Positions 1 to 11,307 are shown, counted from the stretch's first letter. The stretch: 64,000 nucleotides of DNA from Mesorhizobium carmichaelinearum (GCF_900199455.1 NZ_FZQR01000012.1:124001-188000), one strand, 5' to 3'. Notes: generated from the sequence alone by a model not told the origin. Numbers and translations: made by a program.

Positions 1-9
1 GCTTTCATT

Positions 10-705
10 TTGACAGAAGCCGTCATCGCGCTGAAAGACGTATCGCTGACGCTTGGCGAAGGCGCTTCGTCCGTCCACGTGCTGAAGGGCGTCAGCCTCG
101 AGGTGGCGCGCGGCGAGGCCACCGGCATCGTCGGTCCCTCAGGGTCCGGCAAGTCGACCTTGCTGATGGTGCTGGCAGGCCTGGAACGGGTCGATTCGGG
201 TACGGTACGAATCGCCGGCGAGTTGCTCAACGGCAAAAGCGAGGACCAGATTGCTTCGTTTCGTGGCCGAAACATTGGCATCGTGTTCCAGTCCTTCCAC
301 CTCATCCCCAACATGACGGCGCTCGAAAATGTCGCCGTGCCGCTGGAGCTGGCCGGCCATGCCGATCCGTTTTCGGTGGCGGCGCGGGAGCTGGCGGCGG
401 TCGGCCTGTCCGACCGCGTCACCCACTACCCCGGCGAACTTTCCGGCGGTGAACAGCAGCGCGTGGCGATCGCCCGGGCGCTGGCGCCGTCGCCGCGCAT
501 TTTGATCGCCGACGAGCCGACCGGCAATCTCGATCAGGTGACGGGGCGGCAGGTCGCCGACCTTTTGTTCGCCAAGGCGGCCGAGCGCGGCATGACGCTG
601 GTGCTGGTCACCCATGATCCGGCGCTCGCGGCGCGCTGCTCGCGCCAGGTGTCGATGCGCTCCGGCCGGATCGAGGCGCCGGCGCCCTTGAAGGTCACCG
701 CCTGA
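10..705 (+). CDS. ABC transporter ATP-binding protein, LolD/YbbA type
   Basis: ATPase subunit of a MacB/LolD-class ABC transporter; it would power the permease that follows. Visible motifs over 231 residues are Walker A GPSGSGKST (42-50), Q-loop Q94, signature LSGGEQQR (144-151), Walker B ILIADEP (164-170) and H-loop H202, so the ATPase looks complete. The first available start is a TTG at base 10. The frame stays open to the window edge, so the true start may lie further upstream. The stop overlaps the permease start by one base (TGATG), which indicates translational coupling. In rhizobia this pair is usually YbbA/YbbP, often divergent from a SGNH-type esterase; that neighbour would be outside the window. 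The exported substrate is unknown. Confidence 0.9.
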   Translation: MTEAVIALKDVSLTLGEGASSVHVLKGVSLEVARGEATGIVGPSGSGKSTLLMVLAGLERVDSGTVRIAGELLNGKSEDQIASFRGRNIGIVFQSFHLIPNMTALENVAVPLELAGHADPFSVAARELAAVGLSDRVTHYPGELSGGEQQRVAIARALAPSPRILIADEPTGNLDQVTGRQVADLLFAKAAERGMTLVLVTHDPALAARCSRQVSMRSGRIEAPAPLKVTA

Positions 706-3254
706 TGCCGCTGGCGCAGACGCTGAAGCTCGCGGTTCGCTTCTCGCTGCGCGAAATGCGCGGCGGCCTGTCCGGCTTCCTGATCTTCCTTGCCTGCATC
801 GCGCTCGGCGTCGCGGCGATCGGCGGCGTCAATTCGGTTGCCCGTTCGATCAGTGCCGGCGTTGCCGACCAGGGCCAGACGCTGCTCGGCGGCGACCTCC
901 GCTTCCAGATCAACCAGCGCGACGCCAGCCAGGCCGAGCGTGGCTTCCTCGACGGGCTGGGCACGGTTTCGCGCACCGCCAGCATGCGCTCGATGGCGCG
1001 CCTGGCCGACGGCTCGGACCAGGCGCTGGTCGAGGCCAAGGCGGTCGACGACGCCTATCCGCTCTACGGCGCGCTGGAAACCGAACCGAAGCTGTCGAAG
1101 CAGGAGCTGTTCGGCGAAGAGTTTGGCGTTTTCGGCGCGGCGGCGCCCGATCTGTTGTTCGAACGGCTGCATCTCACGCTCGGCGACCGGCTGAAGCTCG
1201 GCACCGCGACCTTCGAACTGCGCGCCAGGCTGGTCACCGAGCCGGATGCCGTGTCCGACGGTTTCGGCTTCGCGCCAAGGCTGATGATCTCGACCGAGGC
1301 ACTGGCGGCGACCGGACTGGTGCAGCCGGGCAGCCTGGTCGAAAATGCCTACAAGATCCTGCTGCCCGCCAACGCCGACGAGGCGCGGCTCAAGGCCATC
1401 CAGGATCAGGCGGCGAAGGATTTTCCCGAGGCCGGCTGGTCGATCCGCACGCGCAGCAATGCCGCACCCGCGCTGTCGTCCAACATCGAACGCTTCTCGC
1501 AATTCCTGACGCTGGTCGGGCTGACGGCGCTGGTGGTCGGCGGCGTCGGCGTCGCCAATGCGGTGCGCGCCTATCTCGACGGCAAACGCGGCGTCATCGC
1601 CACCTTCAAGAGCCTGGGCGCTTCCGGCGGCTTCGTCTTTGCCGTCTATCTGGTGCAGATCATGATCATCGCCGCGCTTGGCATCGTTCTCGGTCTCTTG
1701 CTCGGCGCGCTGATGCCCTTTGTAGCGAGTGCTGCGCTCCAATCCGTCATTCCGGTGCCGGCGGAGGGCGGCTTCTATCCCGGCGCGCTCGCCATGGCGG
1801 CGCTGTTCGGCCTGCTGGTGACGCTGGCCTTCGCGCTGTTGCCGCTTGGCCGCGCCCGCGATGTGCCGGCGACGGCGCTGTTCCGCGAGATGGGGCTGGA
1901 AGGCCGTGGCCTGCCGCGCCCGGTCTATATTGCATCGGCCATCGGCATCGCGCTGCTCTTGGCGGCGCTGGCCATCCTGTTTTCCGGCGACCAGCGCATC
2001 GCCTCGATCTTCGTCGGTGCCACTATCTTCGCCTTCCTGGTGCTGCGCCTGGTCGGTGCGCTGGTGCAGTGGGCGGCAAGGAAAAGCCCGCGCGTGCGCT
2101 TCGTGGCACTCAGGCTCGCCGTCGGCAACATCCACCGGCCGGGCGCCCTGACGCCATCGGTGGTGCTGTCGCTCGGGCTCGGGCTGACGCTGCTGGTGAC
2201 GCTGGCGCTGATCGACGGGAATCTCAGGCAGCAGATCTCCAGCAGTCTGCCGGAGCGGGCGCCGAACTTCTTCTTCGTCGACATCCAGGGCAGCGATGTC
2301 GATGCGTTCTCCGCACTGATCGGCAAGGAGGCGCCAAAGGGGACGCTGGCCAAGGTGCCGATGCTGCGCGGCCGGGTGATGGCGCTCAATGGCGTCGATG
2401 TCGACAAGGTCAAGGTGCCGGCCGAAGGCGCCTGGGTGCTGAAAGGCGATCGCGGCCTGACCTATGATGCCAGGCAGCCGGAAAACGCGACGCTGACCGA
2501 GGGCAAATGGTGGCCGGACAATTATACCGGCGAGCCGCTGGTCTCGTTCTCGGCGCAAGAAGGCAAGGAAATCGGGCTGAAGCTCGGCGACACCGTCACC
2601 GTCAATGTGCTCGGCCGCAACGTGACGGCCAGGATCGCCAATTTCCGCCAGGTCCAATGGGAAACGATGGGCATCAATTTCGTCATGGTGTTCTCGCCCA
2701 CCACATTCACCGGGGCGCCGCATGGCTGGATGGCGACGCTGACCGAAAAGAATGCCACCACGGCCGACGACGCGCGCATCCTCAATGCCGTCACCCGCGC
2801 CTTTCCGGCGGTGACGACGGTGCGGGTCAAGGACGCGCTCGATGTCGTCAACCGGCTGGTCGGCCAGCTCGGCACGGCGATCCGGGCGGCGGCCGGCGTG
2901 GCGCTGATCGCTTCGGTGCTGGTGCTGGCCGGCGCGCTCGCCGCCGGCAACCGGGCGCGCATCCACGATGCCGTGGTGCTGAAGACGCTTGGTGCCACCA
3001 GGAGAACGCTGATCACGGCATTCTCTCTCGAATACATGCTGATCGGACTGGCCACCGCCATCTTTGCGCTGGCCGCCGGCGGCATCGCGGCCTGGTACAT
3101 TGTCGCCCGCATCATGACCCTGCCGTCGCATTTCATGCCGCAGGTGGCGGTGGCGACCATCGTCTTTGCGCTGGTGATCACCGTCGGCATCGGCCTCGCC
3201 GGCACCTGGCGGGTGCTCGGCCACAAGGCCGCACCGGTGCTGCGCGAGCTGTAA
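705..3254 (+). CDS. ABC transporter permease, FtsX/YbbP family
   Basis: Inner-membrane permease of 849 residues that pairs with the upstream ATPase. It has an N-terminal membrane helix (about residues 23-45), a large periplasmic-type domain, and clusters of hydrophobic helices around residues 265-410, 480-500 and 725-845. This is the duplicated FtsX-domain layout of YbbP-like proteins, which are longer than LolC/MacB. The start ATG overlaps the ATPase stop by one base. YbbAP-type exporters are thought to move lipids or hydrophobic compounds out of the membrane, but nothing in the sequence fixes the substrate. A 913-codon open frame on the opposite strand is a composition artefact. Confidence 0.88.
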   Translation: MPLAQTLKLAVRFSLREMRGGLSGFLIFLACIALGVAAIGGVNSVARSISAGVADQGQTLLGGDLRFQINQRDASQAERGFLDGLGTVSRTASMRSMARLADGSDQALVEAKAVDDAYPLYGALETEPKLSKQELFGEEFGVFGAAAPDLLFERLHLTLGDRLKLGTATFELRARLVTEPDAVSDGFGFAPRLMISTEALAATGLVQPGSLVENAYKILLPANADEARLKAIQDQAAKDFPEAGWSIRTRSNAAPALSSNIERFSQFLTLVGLTALVVGGVGVANAVRAYLDGKRGVIATFKSLGASGGFVFAVYLVQIMIIAALGIVLGLLLGALMPFVASAALQSVIPVPAEGGFYPGALAMAALFGLLVTLAFALLPLGRARDVPATALFREMGLEGRGLPRPVYIASAIGIALLLAALAILFSGDQRIASIFVGATIFAFLVLRLVGALVQWAARKSPRVRFVALRLAVGNIHRPGALTPSVVLSLGLGLTLLVTLALIDGNLRQQISSSLPERAPNFFFVDIQGSDVDAFSALIGKEAPKGTLAKVPMLRGRVMALNGVDVDKVKVPAEGAWVLKGDRGLTYDARQPENATLTEGKWWPDNYTGEPLVSFSAQEGKEIGLKLGDTVTVNVLGRNVTARIANFRQVQWETMGINFVMVFSPTTFTGAPHGWMATLTEKNATTADDARILNAVTRAFPAVTTVRVKDALDVVNRLVGQLGTAIRAAAGVALIASVLVLAGALAAGNRARIHDAVVLKTLGATRRTLITAFSLEYMLIGLATAIFALAAGGIAAWYIVARIMTLPSHFMPQVAVATIVFALVITVGIGLAGTWRVLGHKAAPVLREL

Positions 3255-3496
3255 TTCCAGGGCCGAAGCCACCATCGCGGATTAAATCTTGGTAAGGATG
3301 CCGGTCGGAAAGCCCGGGAATCGGCCTTTCGGCCTCTCACGAACCGTTACATCCGGTTACGGTCTTGTTCTTGACGCGAATAACCATCATATTTCGCCAC
3401 AGGCATGCTGGAGCCCCGCCAGCGGCGCCTGGGTCCAGTGGATTTGTACCCAACAGGGTCCGACACCGGACGGGGCAGAAGCAATAGAGGACTACA

Positions 3497-4270
3497 ATGG
3501 CTGATCCCATTCGCAACTTCCAGACGCGCGCCGTGCCCGGCGCCGCCGTCGATATCGACCAGGGCCTGCGCGCCTATATGGTCAAGGTTTACAATCTGAT
3601 GGGGCTTGGCCTCCTCATCACAGGCCTTGCCGCTGTCGGCACGATCATGCTGGCCACCACCACCGATCCGGCCTCGGCTGTCGCAACGCTGCCGAGCGGC
3701 GAAATGCTGACCTCCTTCGGCTACGCGATCTTCGGGTCGCCGTTGCGCTGGGTGGTGATGCTGGCGCCGCTGGCCGCCGTGATGTTCCTGTCGTTCCGCG
3801 TCCAGTCGATGAGCGTTTCGGCGGCGCAGACGACGTTCTGGGTCTATGCCGGCCTCGTCGGCCTGTCGCTGTCGTCGATCTTCCTGGTCTACACCACAGC
3901 CAGCATTTCGCAGACCTTCTTCGCCACCGCCGCCGGCTTCGGCGCGCTGTCGCTCTATGGCTACACGACCAAGCGCGACCTGACGGCGATGGGTTCGTTC
4001 CTGATCATGGGTCTGTTCGGCTTGATCATCGCAATGGTGATCAACATCTTCCTGCAGTCGTCGGCGCTGTCCTTCGCGGTATCGGCGATCGGCGTGCTGA
4101 TCTTCGCCGGCCTCACCGCCTATGACACGCAGAAGATCAAGGAGATGTATTTCGAGGGAGACGCTTCGGATGTCGCAGGCCGCAAGGCCATCATGGGCGC
4201 GCTGAGGCTCTATCTCGACTTCATCAACCTGTTCATGTTCCTGCTGCAGTTCATGGGCGACCGCCGCTAG
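3497..4270 (+). CDS. Bax inhibitor-1 / YbhL family membrane protein
   Basis: Integral membrane protein of 257 residues with seven predicted hydrophobic segments from about residue 30 to 253, the TMBIM/BI-1 fold (YccA/YbhL in enterobacteria). The C-terminal part carries the typical TAYDTQKIKEMY and ALRLYLDFINLF signatures. Family members act as pH-gated cation or calcium leaks or interact with FtsH; the role here is not known. An AGAGGA Shine-Dalgarno lies 6 bases before the ATG. It is monocistronic: 242 bases of non-coding DNA precede it and a strong terminator follows. Its TAG stop is the first three bases of a REP-like palindrome. Confidence 0.9.
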   Translation: MADPIRNFQTRAVPGAAVDIDQGLRAYMVKVYNLMGLGLLITGLAAVGTIMLATTTDPASAVATLPSGEMLTSFGYAIFGSPLRWVVMLAPLAAVMFLSFRVQSMSVSAAQTTFWVYAGLVGLSLSSIFLVYTTASISQTFFATAAGFGALSLYGYTTKRDLTAMGSFLIMGLFGLIIAMVINIFLQSSALSFAVSAIGVLIFAGLTAYDTQKIKEMYFEGDASDVAGRKAIMGALRLYLDFINLFMFLLQFMGDRR

Positions 4271-4370
4271 AGCGTTTCACCGTTTCATGGAAACGGCGAA
4301 CCGCTCTAACTCTTTGTTTTGACGCAATTCCAGACGGAAAACCGCTCACACTTTTCCTGGAATTGCTCTA
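4268..4370. repeat. REP-like double palindrome, family 1
   Basis: Two adjacent palindromes. The outer one begins TAGAGCG and ends CGCTCTA around a GTTTC/GAAAC core. The inner one (4324-4366) pairs GCAATTCCAG, then GGAAAA, with TTTTCC TGGAATTGC. The first TAG is also the stop codon of the BI-1 gene. A second copy of the inner palindrome is at 17171-17213 and a related outer one at 55675-55703. This resembles dispersed rhizobial palindromic elements; the exact family was not checked. Confidence 0.75.
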
Positions 4371-4412
4371 AGGCTTCGCATCATGGTCTGACTGGACCAT
4401 CGGGTTTGGAAG

Positions 4413-4441
4413 GGGCGGCCCAACGGCCGCCCTTTTCTTTT
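4413..4441 (+). terminator. Rho-independent terminator
   Basis: Perfect 8-bp stem GGGCGGCC / GGCCGCCC with a CAAC loop, followed by TTTTCTTTT. It ends the transcript of the BI-1 family gene. Confidence 0.85.
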
Positions 4442-4490
4442 GCGCCGGTCTTTGCTGTTATCGCAGGCACATGGAAGGCTTGCATAAAGA

Positions 4491-5060
4491 ATGAGCAATA
4501 TCGTGATTCGGGCGGCCAATGCCGCCGACCTCGACGCCATCACCGAAATCTACGCCGACGCGGTGACACATGGCACGGCGAGCTACGAGCTGGAACCGCC
4601 GAGTCGCGCCGAGATGGGCACGCGATTCGACACGCTCACGGCCGGGGGCTTTCCGTATCTGGTGGCGGAAAAGAATGGTGCCGTGCTCGGCTATGCCTAT
4701 GCCGGCGCCTTCCGGCCGCGCCCGGCCTATCGCTTCATCGTCGAGGATTCGGTTTATGTCGCGCCTGAAGCCAAGGGCCAGGGCGTCGGCCTCATGCTGA
4801 TGCAGAGCCTGATCGCGGCGGCCGAGGCGGCGGGTTTCCGCCAGATCATCGCGGTGATCGGCGACGGCCATCCCGACAGCGCATCGGTCAAGCTGCACGA
4901 AAAGCTCGGCTTTCGCCCTTCAGGCCGGCTCGAAGGCTCCGGCTACAAGCACGGGCGCTGGCTGGACACGGTGTTCATGCAGCTGTCGCTGAATGGCGGT
5001 GCGTCACTGCCGCCGGATGCGGCTTCTTTGCCGGAGCGGAAGTTTCGAGGGATGAAATAA
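4491..5060 (+). CDS. GNAT N-acetyltransferase, phosphinothricin/methionine-sulfone type
   Basis: Cytoplasmic acetyl-CoA-dependent N-acetyltransferase of 189 residues. The beta-strand start NIVIRAANAADLDAITEIY, the E-x5-A/S-Y-E region near residues 30-35 and the acyl-CoA loop APEAKGQGVG followed by LMLM match the Pat/Bar/MddA subfamily, which acetylates phosphinothricin, methionine sulfoximine or sulfone. The C-terminal SGYKHGRWLDTVFMQ motif is typical. The last 20 residues are a low-complexity tail beyond the usual domain. Physiological substrate unknown. It is convergent with the DUF2794 gene, with a mirror array of short repeats between them. Confidence 0.87.
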   Translation: MSNIVIRAANAADLDAITEIYADAVTHGTASYELEPPSRAEMGTRFDTLTAGGFPYLVAEKNGAVLGYAYAGAFRPRPAYRFIVEDSVYVAPEAKGQGVGLMLMQSLIAAAEAAGFRQIIAVIGDGHPDSASVKLHEKLGFRPSGRLEGSGYKHGRWLDTVFMQLSLNGGASLPPDAASLPERKFRGMK

Positions 5061-5256
5061 AGAGGAATTGAAGAACTGAGGAATTGAAGAAGAGGAGAGG
5101 AACTGAGGAATTGAAGAACTGAAGAAAAATAAAAATGAACTAATATCAGCCGCTTAGCACCTCTTTCCTCAGTTCCTCAGTTCCTCAGTTCCTCAGTTCC
5201 TCAGTTCCTCAGTTCTCCAGTTCCTCAATTCTCCAGTTCCTCAATTCTCCAGTTCC
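5061..5256. repeat. Mirror array of GAACTGAG-type octamers
   Basis: Left half (5061-5125) is a purine-rich array of GAGGAATTGAAGAACT and GAGGAACT units. After an A-rich spacer the right half (about 5168-5256) carries about six exact tandem CTCAGTTC octamers and then CTCCAGTTC/CTCAATTC variants, which is the reverse complement of the left half. The whole can fold into one long slipped hairpin. It fills the space between two convergent genes and may act as a bidirectional terminator. Confidence 0.85.
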
Positions 5257-5259
5257 CCT

Positions 5260-5646
5260 TCACGCCTCGACCACTTTCAGTTTGCTGTCGAAGATGCCAA
5301 GCACGCGGCCAAGTTCTTGCCCGCGCTTGAGGATGCGCCCGCCAGCGGCAATGACGGCGAAGGCGCCCTGCTTGCGCGCCAGTTTCGGATCCTTGACGAT
5401 CTGGAACAGCGGCACTTCGCTGGCGCGGCGGAAGACGGAAAACACGGCCCTGTCGGTCAGATGATCGATGGCGTAGTCGCGCCATTCATTGGCGGCGACC
5501 ATGCGTCCGTAGAGTCTGAGGATCTGGTCCAGTTCACGCCGGTCGAAGCGCACCGGCTGGTCGAGGCGTGCGTTGCGCGCCTCGTGCAGCGGGATCAATA
5601 TTGCGGATGCGTCACCATCCCCCGTCCCGCCGCTGTCGTCAGTCAT
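5260..5646 (-). CDS. DUF2794 family protein
   Basis: Cytoplasmic protein of 128 residues matching the DUF2794 family, which is conserved across the Rhizobiales and lacks a known function. The core runs from PVRFDRRELDQILRLYGRMV through EWRDYAIDHL, AVFSVFRRASEVPLF and IVKDPKL to the C-terminal GRVLGIFDSKLKVVEA. The frame is open 89 codons further upstream, but conservation in the family begins near the internal ATG at 5646, which starts MTDDSGG. The divergent upstream space holds a candidate non-coding transcript. No membrane segment or catalytic motif is evident. Confidence 0.85.
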   Translation of the reverse strand: MTDDSGGTGDGDASAILIPLHEARNARLDQPVRFDRRELDQILRLYGRMVAANEWRDYAIDHLTDRAVFSVFRRASEVPLFQIVKDPKLARKQGAFAVIAAGGRILKRGQELGRVLGIFDSKLKVVEA

Positions 5647-5859
5647 GCCTCGATCCTTCAAACTGAATCTTTGCCAACCAAAATTGGCCCCTTCGCGCGG
5701 CAATTGCAAGAGCCGGCGAAGCGGTGGCGGCGGCGCGCCATTTCTGTCACGTCCAGTCACTTTTGTAATGCGCACTGTTGGAATTGGTGATGCTTCGCCA
5801 CATTTCTGCCTTTTTTTATCCGCGCTCATGCCCCAATGTCCGACGAATTTACCGGCGTT

Positions 5860-6021
5860 GCCTGAGACGGTTCGGTCCGGCACCGGCTCGTAAACCCCAA
5901 GCCCCCCGCCCACGGGTCTGCGTCGGATCGAACCAACCTCGGTTTTTCCTTGGAAAAATCGGGTGCGACGATCCCAAAACCTAAATGACCGGCGTCAGAA
6001 GCAAGCTGACGTCGGTTTTTT
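5860..6021 (+). ncRNA. Candidate small RNA ending in an orphan terminator
   Basis: The 457-base space between DUF2794 and the next acetyltransferase (5647-6103) has no convincing gene. Its plus strand ends in an intrinsic terminator (5989-6021) that cannot serve either flanking gene, since both are read from the minus strand. Upstream there are further local pairings, including TTTTTCC / GGAAAAA at about 5943-5957. I infer a plus-strand non-coding transcript; its 5' end is not defined and I recognise no known RNA family. Confidence 0.3.
5989..6021 (+). terminator. Rho-independent terminator with no plus-strand gene upstream
   Basis: Stem CCGGCGTCAG / CTGACGTCGG (one G-U pair) with a 7-base loop, followed by six T on the plus strand only. 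It is orphaned with respect to the annotated genes, the basis for the candidate small RNA. Confidence 0.75.
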
Positions 6022-6103
6022 CATGCCTGTGGTTCTGGGGCGCCCGGATGCTGTCTCCGGAGTTGGGAGACAAAGCTCATCAGCTGGCGATGCAAAATCA
6101 GCT

Positions 6104-6658
6104 TCAGCTGGGGCGGTTAGCCCCGAGGAGCGCATACACAATTTCATCACGCCAAATGTCTCCGACACGCAGATGGTCACGCAGCAGGCCTTCGCGGCCA
6201 AATCCGAGTTTCTCGACCAGCTTGCGCGACGGGGTGTTGTCGGGATCGATGAAGGCCTGGACACGGTGCAGGCCGAGCTCGTCGAAGCAGAAGTCGAGCA
6301 TCGCCGAGACGGCCTCGGTGGCCATGCCGCGTCGCTGGCATGAGGGATTGATGAAGTAGCCGATGGCCACGCGCTTGTTGCGGATATGGCCATCGTGATA
6401 GCTGACGAGGCCGAGGCAGCGGTCAGTCTCGATGTCGGCCACCGCCCAGTGCCGATAGTAGGATGGGGTGCAGTCGACATATCTGAGCACGGCGCGCTCG
6501 GTCTCGATCCGCTTCGTGTGGACTGGTGCGTTCCAGAAGCGCATCGCCTTCGGGTCGGCAAAGCATTCGTGCATCGCATCCGTATCTTCGCCCCTGAACT
6601 GGCGCAGGCGCAGGCGCGCCGTCAGGAGGATCGGGTGCGGCTCGGGTCGCTTCGCCAT
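6104..6658 (-). CDS. GNAT N-acetyltransferase, RimJ/RimL type
   Basis: Acetyltransferase of 184 residues. It begins with TARLRLRQFRGED, typical of RimJ/RimL-like proteins, and has the acetyl-CoA loop CQRRGMATEAVSAMLDF (about residues 106-122) and the PDNTPSRKLVEKLGF motif that positions the C-terminal half. Relatives acetylate ribosomal protein N-termini or small molecules; the substrate cannot be told here. It lies alone on the minus strand, 75 bases downstream of the DUF1223 gene in the same direction. Confidence 0.88.
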   Translation of the reverse strand: MAKRPEPHPILLTARLRLRQFRGEDTDAMHECFADPKAMRFWNAPVHTKRIETERAVLRYVDCTPSYYRHWAVADIETDRCLGLVSYHDGHIRNKRVAIGYFINPSCQRRGMATEAVSAMLDFCFDELGLHRVQAFIDPDNTPSRKLVEKLGFGREGLLRDHLRVGDIWRDEIVYALLGANRPS

Positions 6659-6733
6659 GGATGCTCGCCTACTTTCGTGGCCGGCCGGCTTTCATCAGCG
6701 ATCGGTTCCCTGAAGCCGGTCTATCGATGGAGA

Positions 6734-7519
6734 TCAGGGCTTGTGGATGAAGGCGGCGCCGAGGATGGGGCCTGGCATGCCGTCCTTGCCGACCGACTGC
6801 AAAAGCACGGCGCAGCCGCCTTTCTTGGTGATCTCGCTCAACGGCAATTCATAGCGCTGCGCCTTGCCGTGCCACATGCCGGCGGTCTGGATGCCGGTGA
6901 CGGCGTTCCAATAGGTCATCTTACGGCCGGAGTTCTCGCCCTGGGCGATCTTGACCGTCTGTGGCGCATCGAAATAGACGATGACGACATGGGCATCGTT
7001 GGGGCCGGCGCCGGCATCGCCGGCATCGATGATCACGCGGTCGCTGGTGCGGCTGACCTTGACGGGGACCCGAATGCCTTCGCCGCCCCTGGCCATGCGG
7101 GCAAGCGCGCCGTCGACCTCACCGCGATTGGCGCCGTTGACGTGCACGCGGCCATTGAGGACCGCCTGCGGCGTATAGACGGAGCGACTGCCGAAGGCGC
7201 GCATATAATCATATTGCCGCTCGGTGTTTTCCTTGCGGCTCAGCGTGTCCTTCCAGCCGAGATAGTCCCAATAGTCGACGTGATAGGAGAGCGCGACGAT
7301 GTCTTCCTTGGTGGCGAGTTCGGCGAAGAAGGCATCGGCCGGCGGACAGGAACTGCAGCCCTGGCTGGTGAACAGTTCGACCACGCCGAGCGGCTTGTCG
7401 GGCTGGGGTTTCTCGGCCTGGATTCTTTCGGCCTCGCCGGCATGGCCGGCACCGGCAACCGCCGAGAAGGCCAGCGCAAAGGCTGCCAGCCAAAGTGATC
7501 TTCGCCAGGCCATGACCAT
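6734..7519 (-). CDS. Secreted DUF1223 thioredoxin-like protein
   Basis: Exported protein of 261 residues. Residues 1-27 form a signal peptide (RRS, a hydrophobic stretch, then AGHAG). The mature part opens with VVELFTSQGCSSCPPADAFF, a CxxC redox site in a thioredoxin-like setting, then YHVDYWDYLGWKD, the hallmark of DUF1223. A periplasmic thiol-redox role is likely by homology, but no partner is evident. An alternative start is the second methionine two codons in. The divergent ceramidase-family gene begins 178 bases away, so the space between should hold both promoters. Confidence 0.87.
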   Translation of the reverse strand: MVMAWRRSLWLAAFALAFSAVAGAGHAGEAERIQAEKPQPDKPLGVVELFTSQGCSSCPPADAFFAELATKEDIVALSYHVDYWDYLGWKDTLSRKENTERQYDYMRAFGSRSVYTPQAVLNGRVHVNGANRGEVDGALARMARGGEGIRVPVKVSRTSDRVIIDAGDAGAGPNDAHVVIVYFDAPQTVKIAQGENSGRKMTYWNAVTGIQTAGMWHGKAQRYELPLSEITKKGGCAVLLQSVGKDGMPGPILGAAFIHKP

Positions 7520-7697
7520 TCCAATTCCCGCCGGTGGCGCCGGCTTTGTTCTGATTGTCTGAAATATGTGGCAGAAGCGGAAGTCAACGGGAAGTCACGT
7601 TGCGGTGAAATTTTGCCATTGCAGCCGCAGGTAAGGCCGCAATAGGTGAGACACTGCATTTCACGACGTGGTTCGATTCGGGAGTGGCATCATCACC

Positions 7698-8369
7698 ATG
7701 TGGCAAACTCTCCTGACCCCGGTCGATCTCTATTGCGAGCGGACCGGACCTGGACTTTGGGCCGAACCGACGAATGCTTTGACCAACCTCGCTTTCATTG
7801 CCGCGGGATTATGGGGTGTGCGGGAAGTACGTCGATGCAAGGCCGGCACCTTCGCCGAGGTGCTGGCCTGGTGGGTGGTGGCGATCGGCATCGGCTCGAC
7901 GATCTTCCATACCTTTGCCACCAAGGGCACGATCTGGGCCGATATCCTGCCGATCGCCGGCTTCACGCTCGCCTATACGCTGTTCAATCTGCGCCGCTTC
8001 CTTGGCATGAAATGGGGCCAGGCGATTGCGGTCTTCGTCGTCTTCTATGCGGTGGCAGGGGCGATTACCTTCGCCGTGCCGGACTGGCTGCGCCAGGCAT
8101 CGAACGGCACGACAAGCTATCTGCCCCCATTCCTGGCGCTCGCCTTCTTCGGTGTCTGGATAACAGTCAGCGGCAACCGGGCCGGCTGGTACAATCTGGC
8201 TGGGTCGGCGATCTTCGTGGTGTCGGTCATCTGCCGGATGATCGACCCGATGGTCTGCGCCAGCTTTCCGCTCGGCACGCATTTCCTGTGGCACGTCTTC
8301 AACGGGCTGATGCTGGGGGTGCTGCTGGCGGCGACGGCGCGGTTTGGAGCGCCGAAGGTAAGTGAGTAG
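7698..8369 (+). CDS. Ceramidase-family integral membrane protein
   Basis: About 223 residues with seven hydrophobic segments, matching the alkaline ceramidase/PAQR-related hydrolase family (CREST). The metal site is visible as ST-x-FH (GSTIFHTFA), an Asp in TIWADILP and the late HFLWH motif. The N-terminal PVDLYCERTGPGLWAEPTNALTNLAFI is characteristic of the bacterial members. I chose ATG 7698 because GGAGTGG lies 11 bases upstream; a GTG at 7668 would add ten residues. The reaction is probably amide hydrolysis of a membrane lipid, inferred from family only. Its final codons and stop belong to a heptamer repeat array. Confidence 0.82.
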   Translation: MWQTLLTPVDLYCERTGPGLWAEPTNALTNLAFIAAGLWGVREVRRCKAGTFAEVLAWWVVAIGIGSTIFHTFATKGTIWADILPIAGFTLAYTLFNLRRFLGMKWGQAIAVFVVFYAVAGAITFAVPDWLRQASNGTTSYLPPFLALAFFGVWITVSGNRAGWYNLAGSAIFVVSVICRMIDPMVCASFPLGTHFLWHVFNGLMLGVLLAATARFGAPKVSE

Positions 8370-8423
8370 TGAGTAGTGAGTAGTGAGTAGGCTCTTTCCC
8401 TACGTCCTACTCACTACTCACTG
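8362..8423. repeat. Mirror array of GTGAGTA heptamers
   Basis: Four tandem GTGAGTA units on the left and two complementary TACTCAC units on the right around a 16-base spacer. The first unit contains the last codons and TAG stop of the ceramidase-family gene. The array lies between convergent genes and could act as a shared hairpin terminator. The same heptamer recurs between sucD and sucA. Confidence 0.85.
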
Positions 8424-8428
8424 TTTTT

Positions 8429-11119
<2,691 letters not shown>

Positions 11120-11151
11120 GTGCGATCCGTCCTTGTCTGTTCAGCCTGAAA

Positions 11152-11221
11152 GGGAACGGACGCCGATGGCATGCAATCACGCGCAAAGGTGCGGGTACGG
11201 CCATTTCCGCTGTCCGTTCCC
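11152..11221 (-). promoter_or_regulatory. Possible acnA leader stem-loop
   Basis: GGGAACGGAC (11152-11161) and its exact complement GTCCGTTCCC (11212-11221) bracket 50 bases. Pairing can extend inward with gaps (GCCG-ATGGC against GCGGAAATGGCC). In the acnA transcript this would be a long hairpin starting about 33 bases before the start codon. Confidence 0.4.
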
Positions 11222-11307
11222 AAGCAACCCGAGCCGTTCAAGGCGGCGCGTGCGCTGGTTCGGCGCAAATTCTGTTCCCGCGCCGACCGCTGGCACGGAT
11301 GCACCGC

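Noticed and set aside
534..3275. A 913-codon minus-strand frame opposite the YbbP-like permease
   Set aside because: It mirrors a coding gene with high third-position GC, is rich in Arg, His, Gly and Asp as such shadows are, and matches nothing recognisable.
5061..5256. CRISPR-like array
   Set aside because: Units are 7-9 bases, contiguous and without unique spacers, and the second half is the reverse complement of the first; no cas genes are present.
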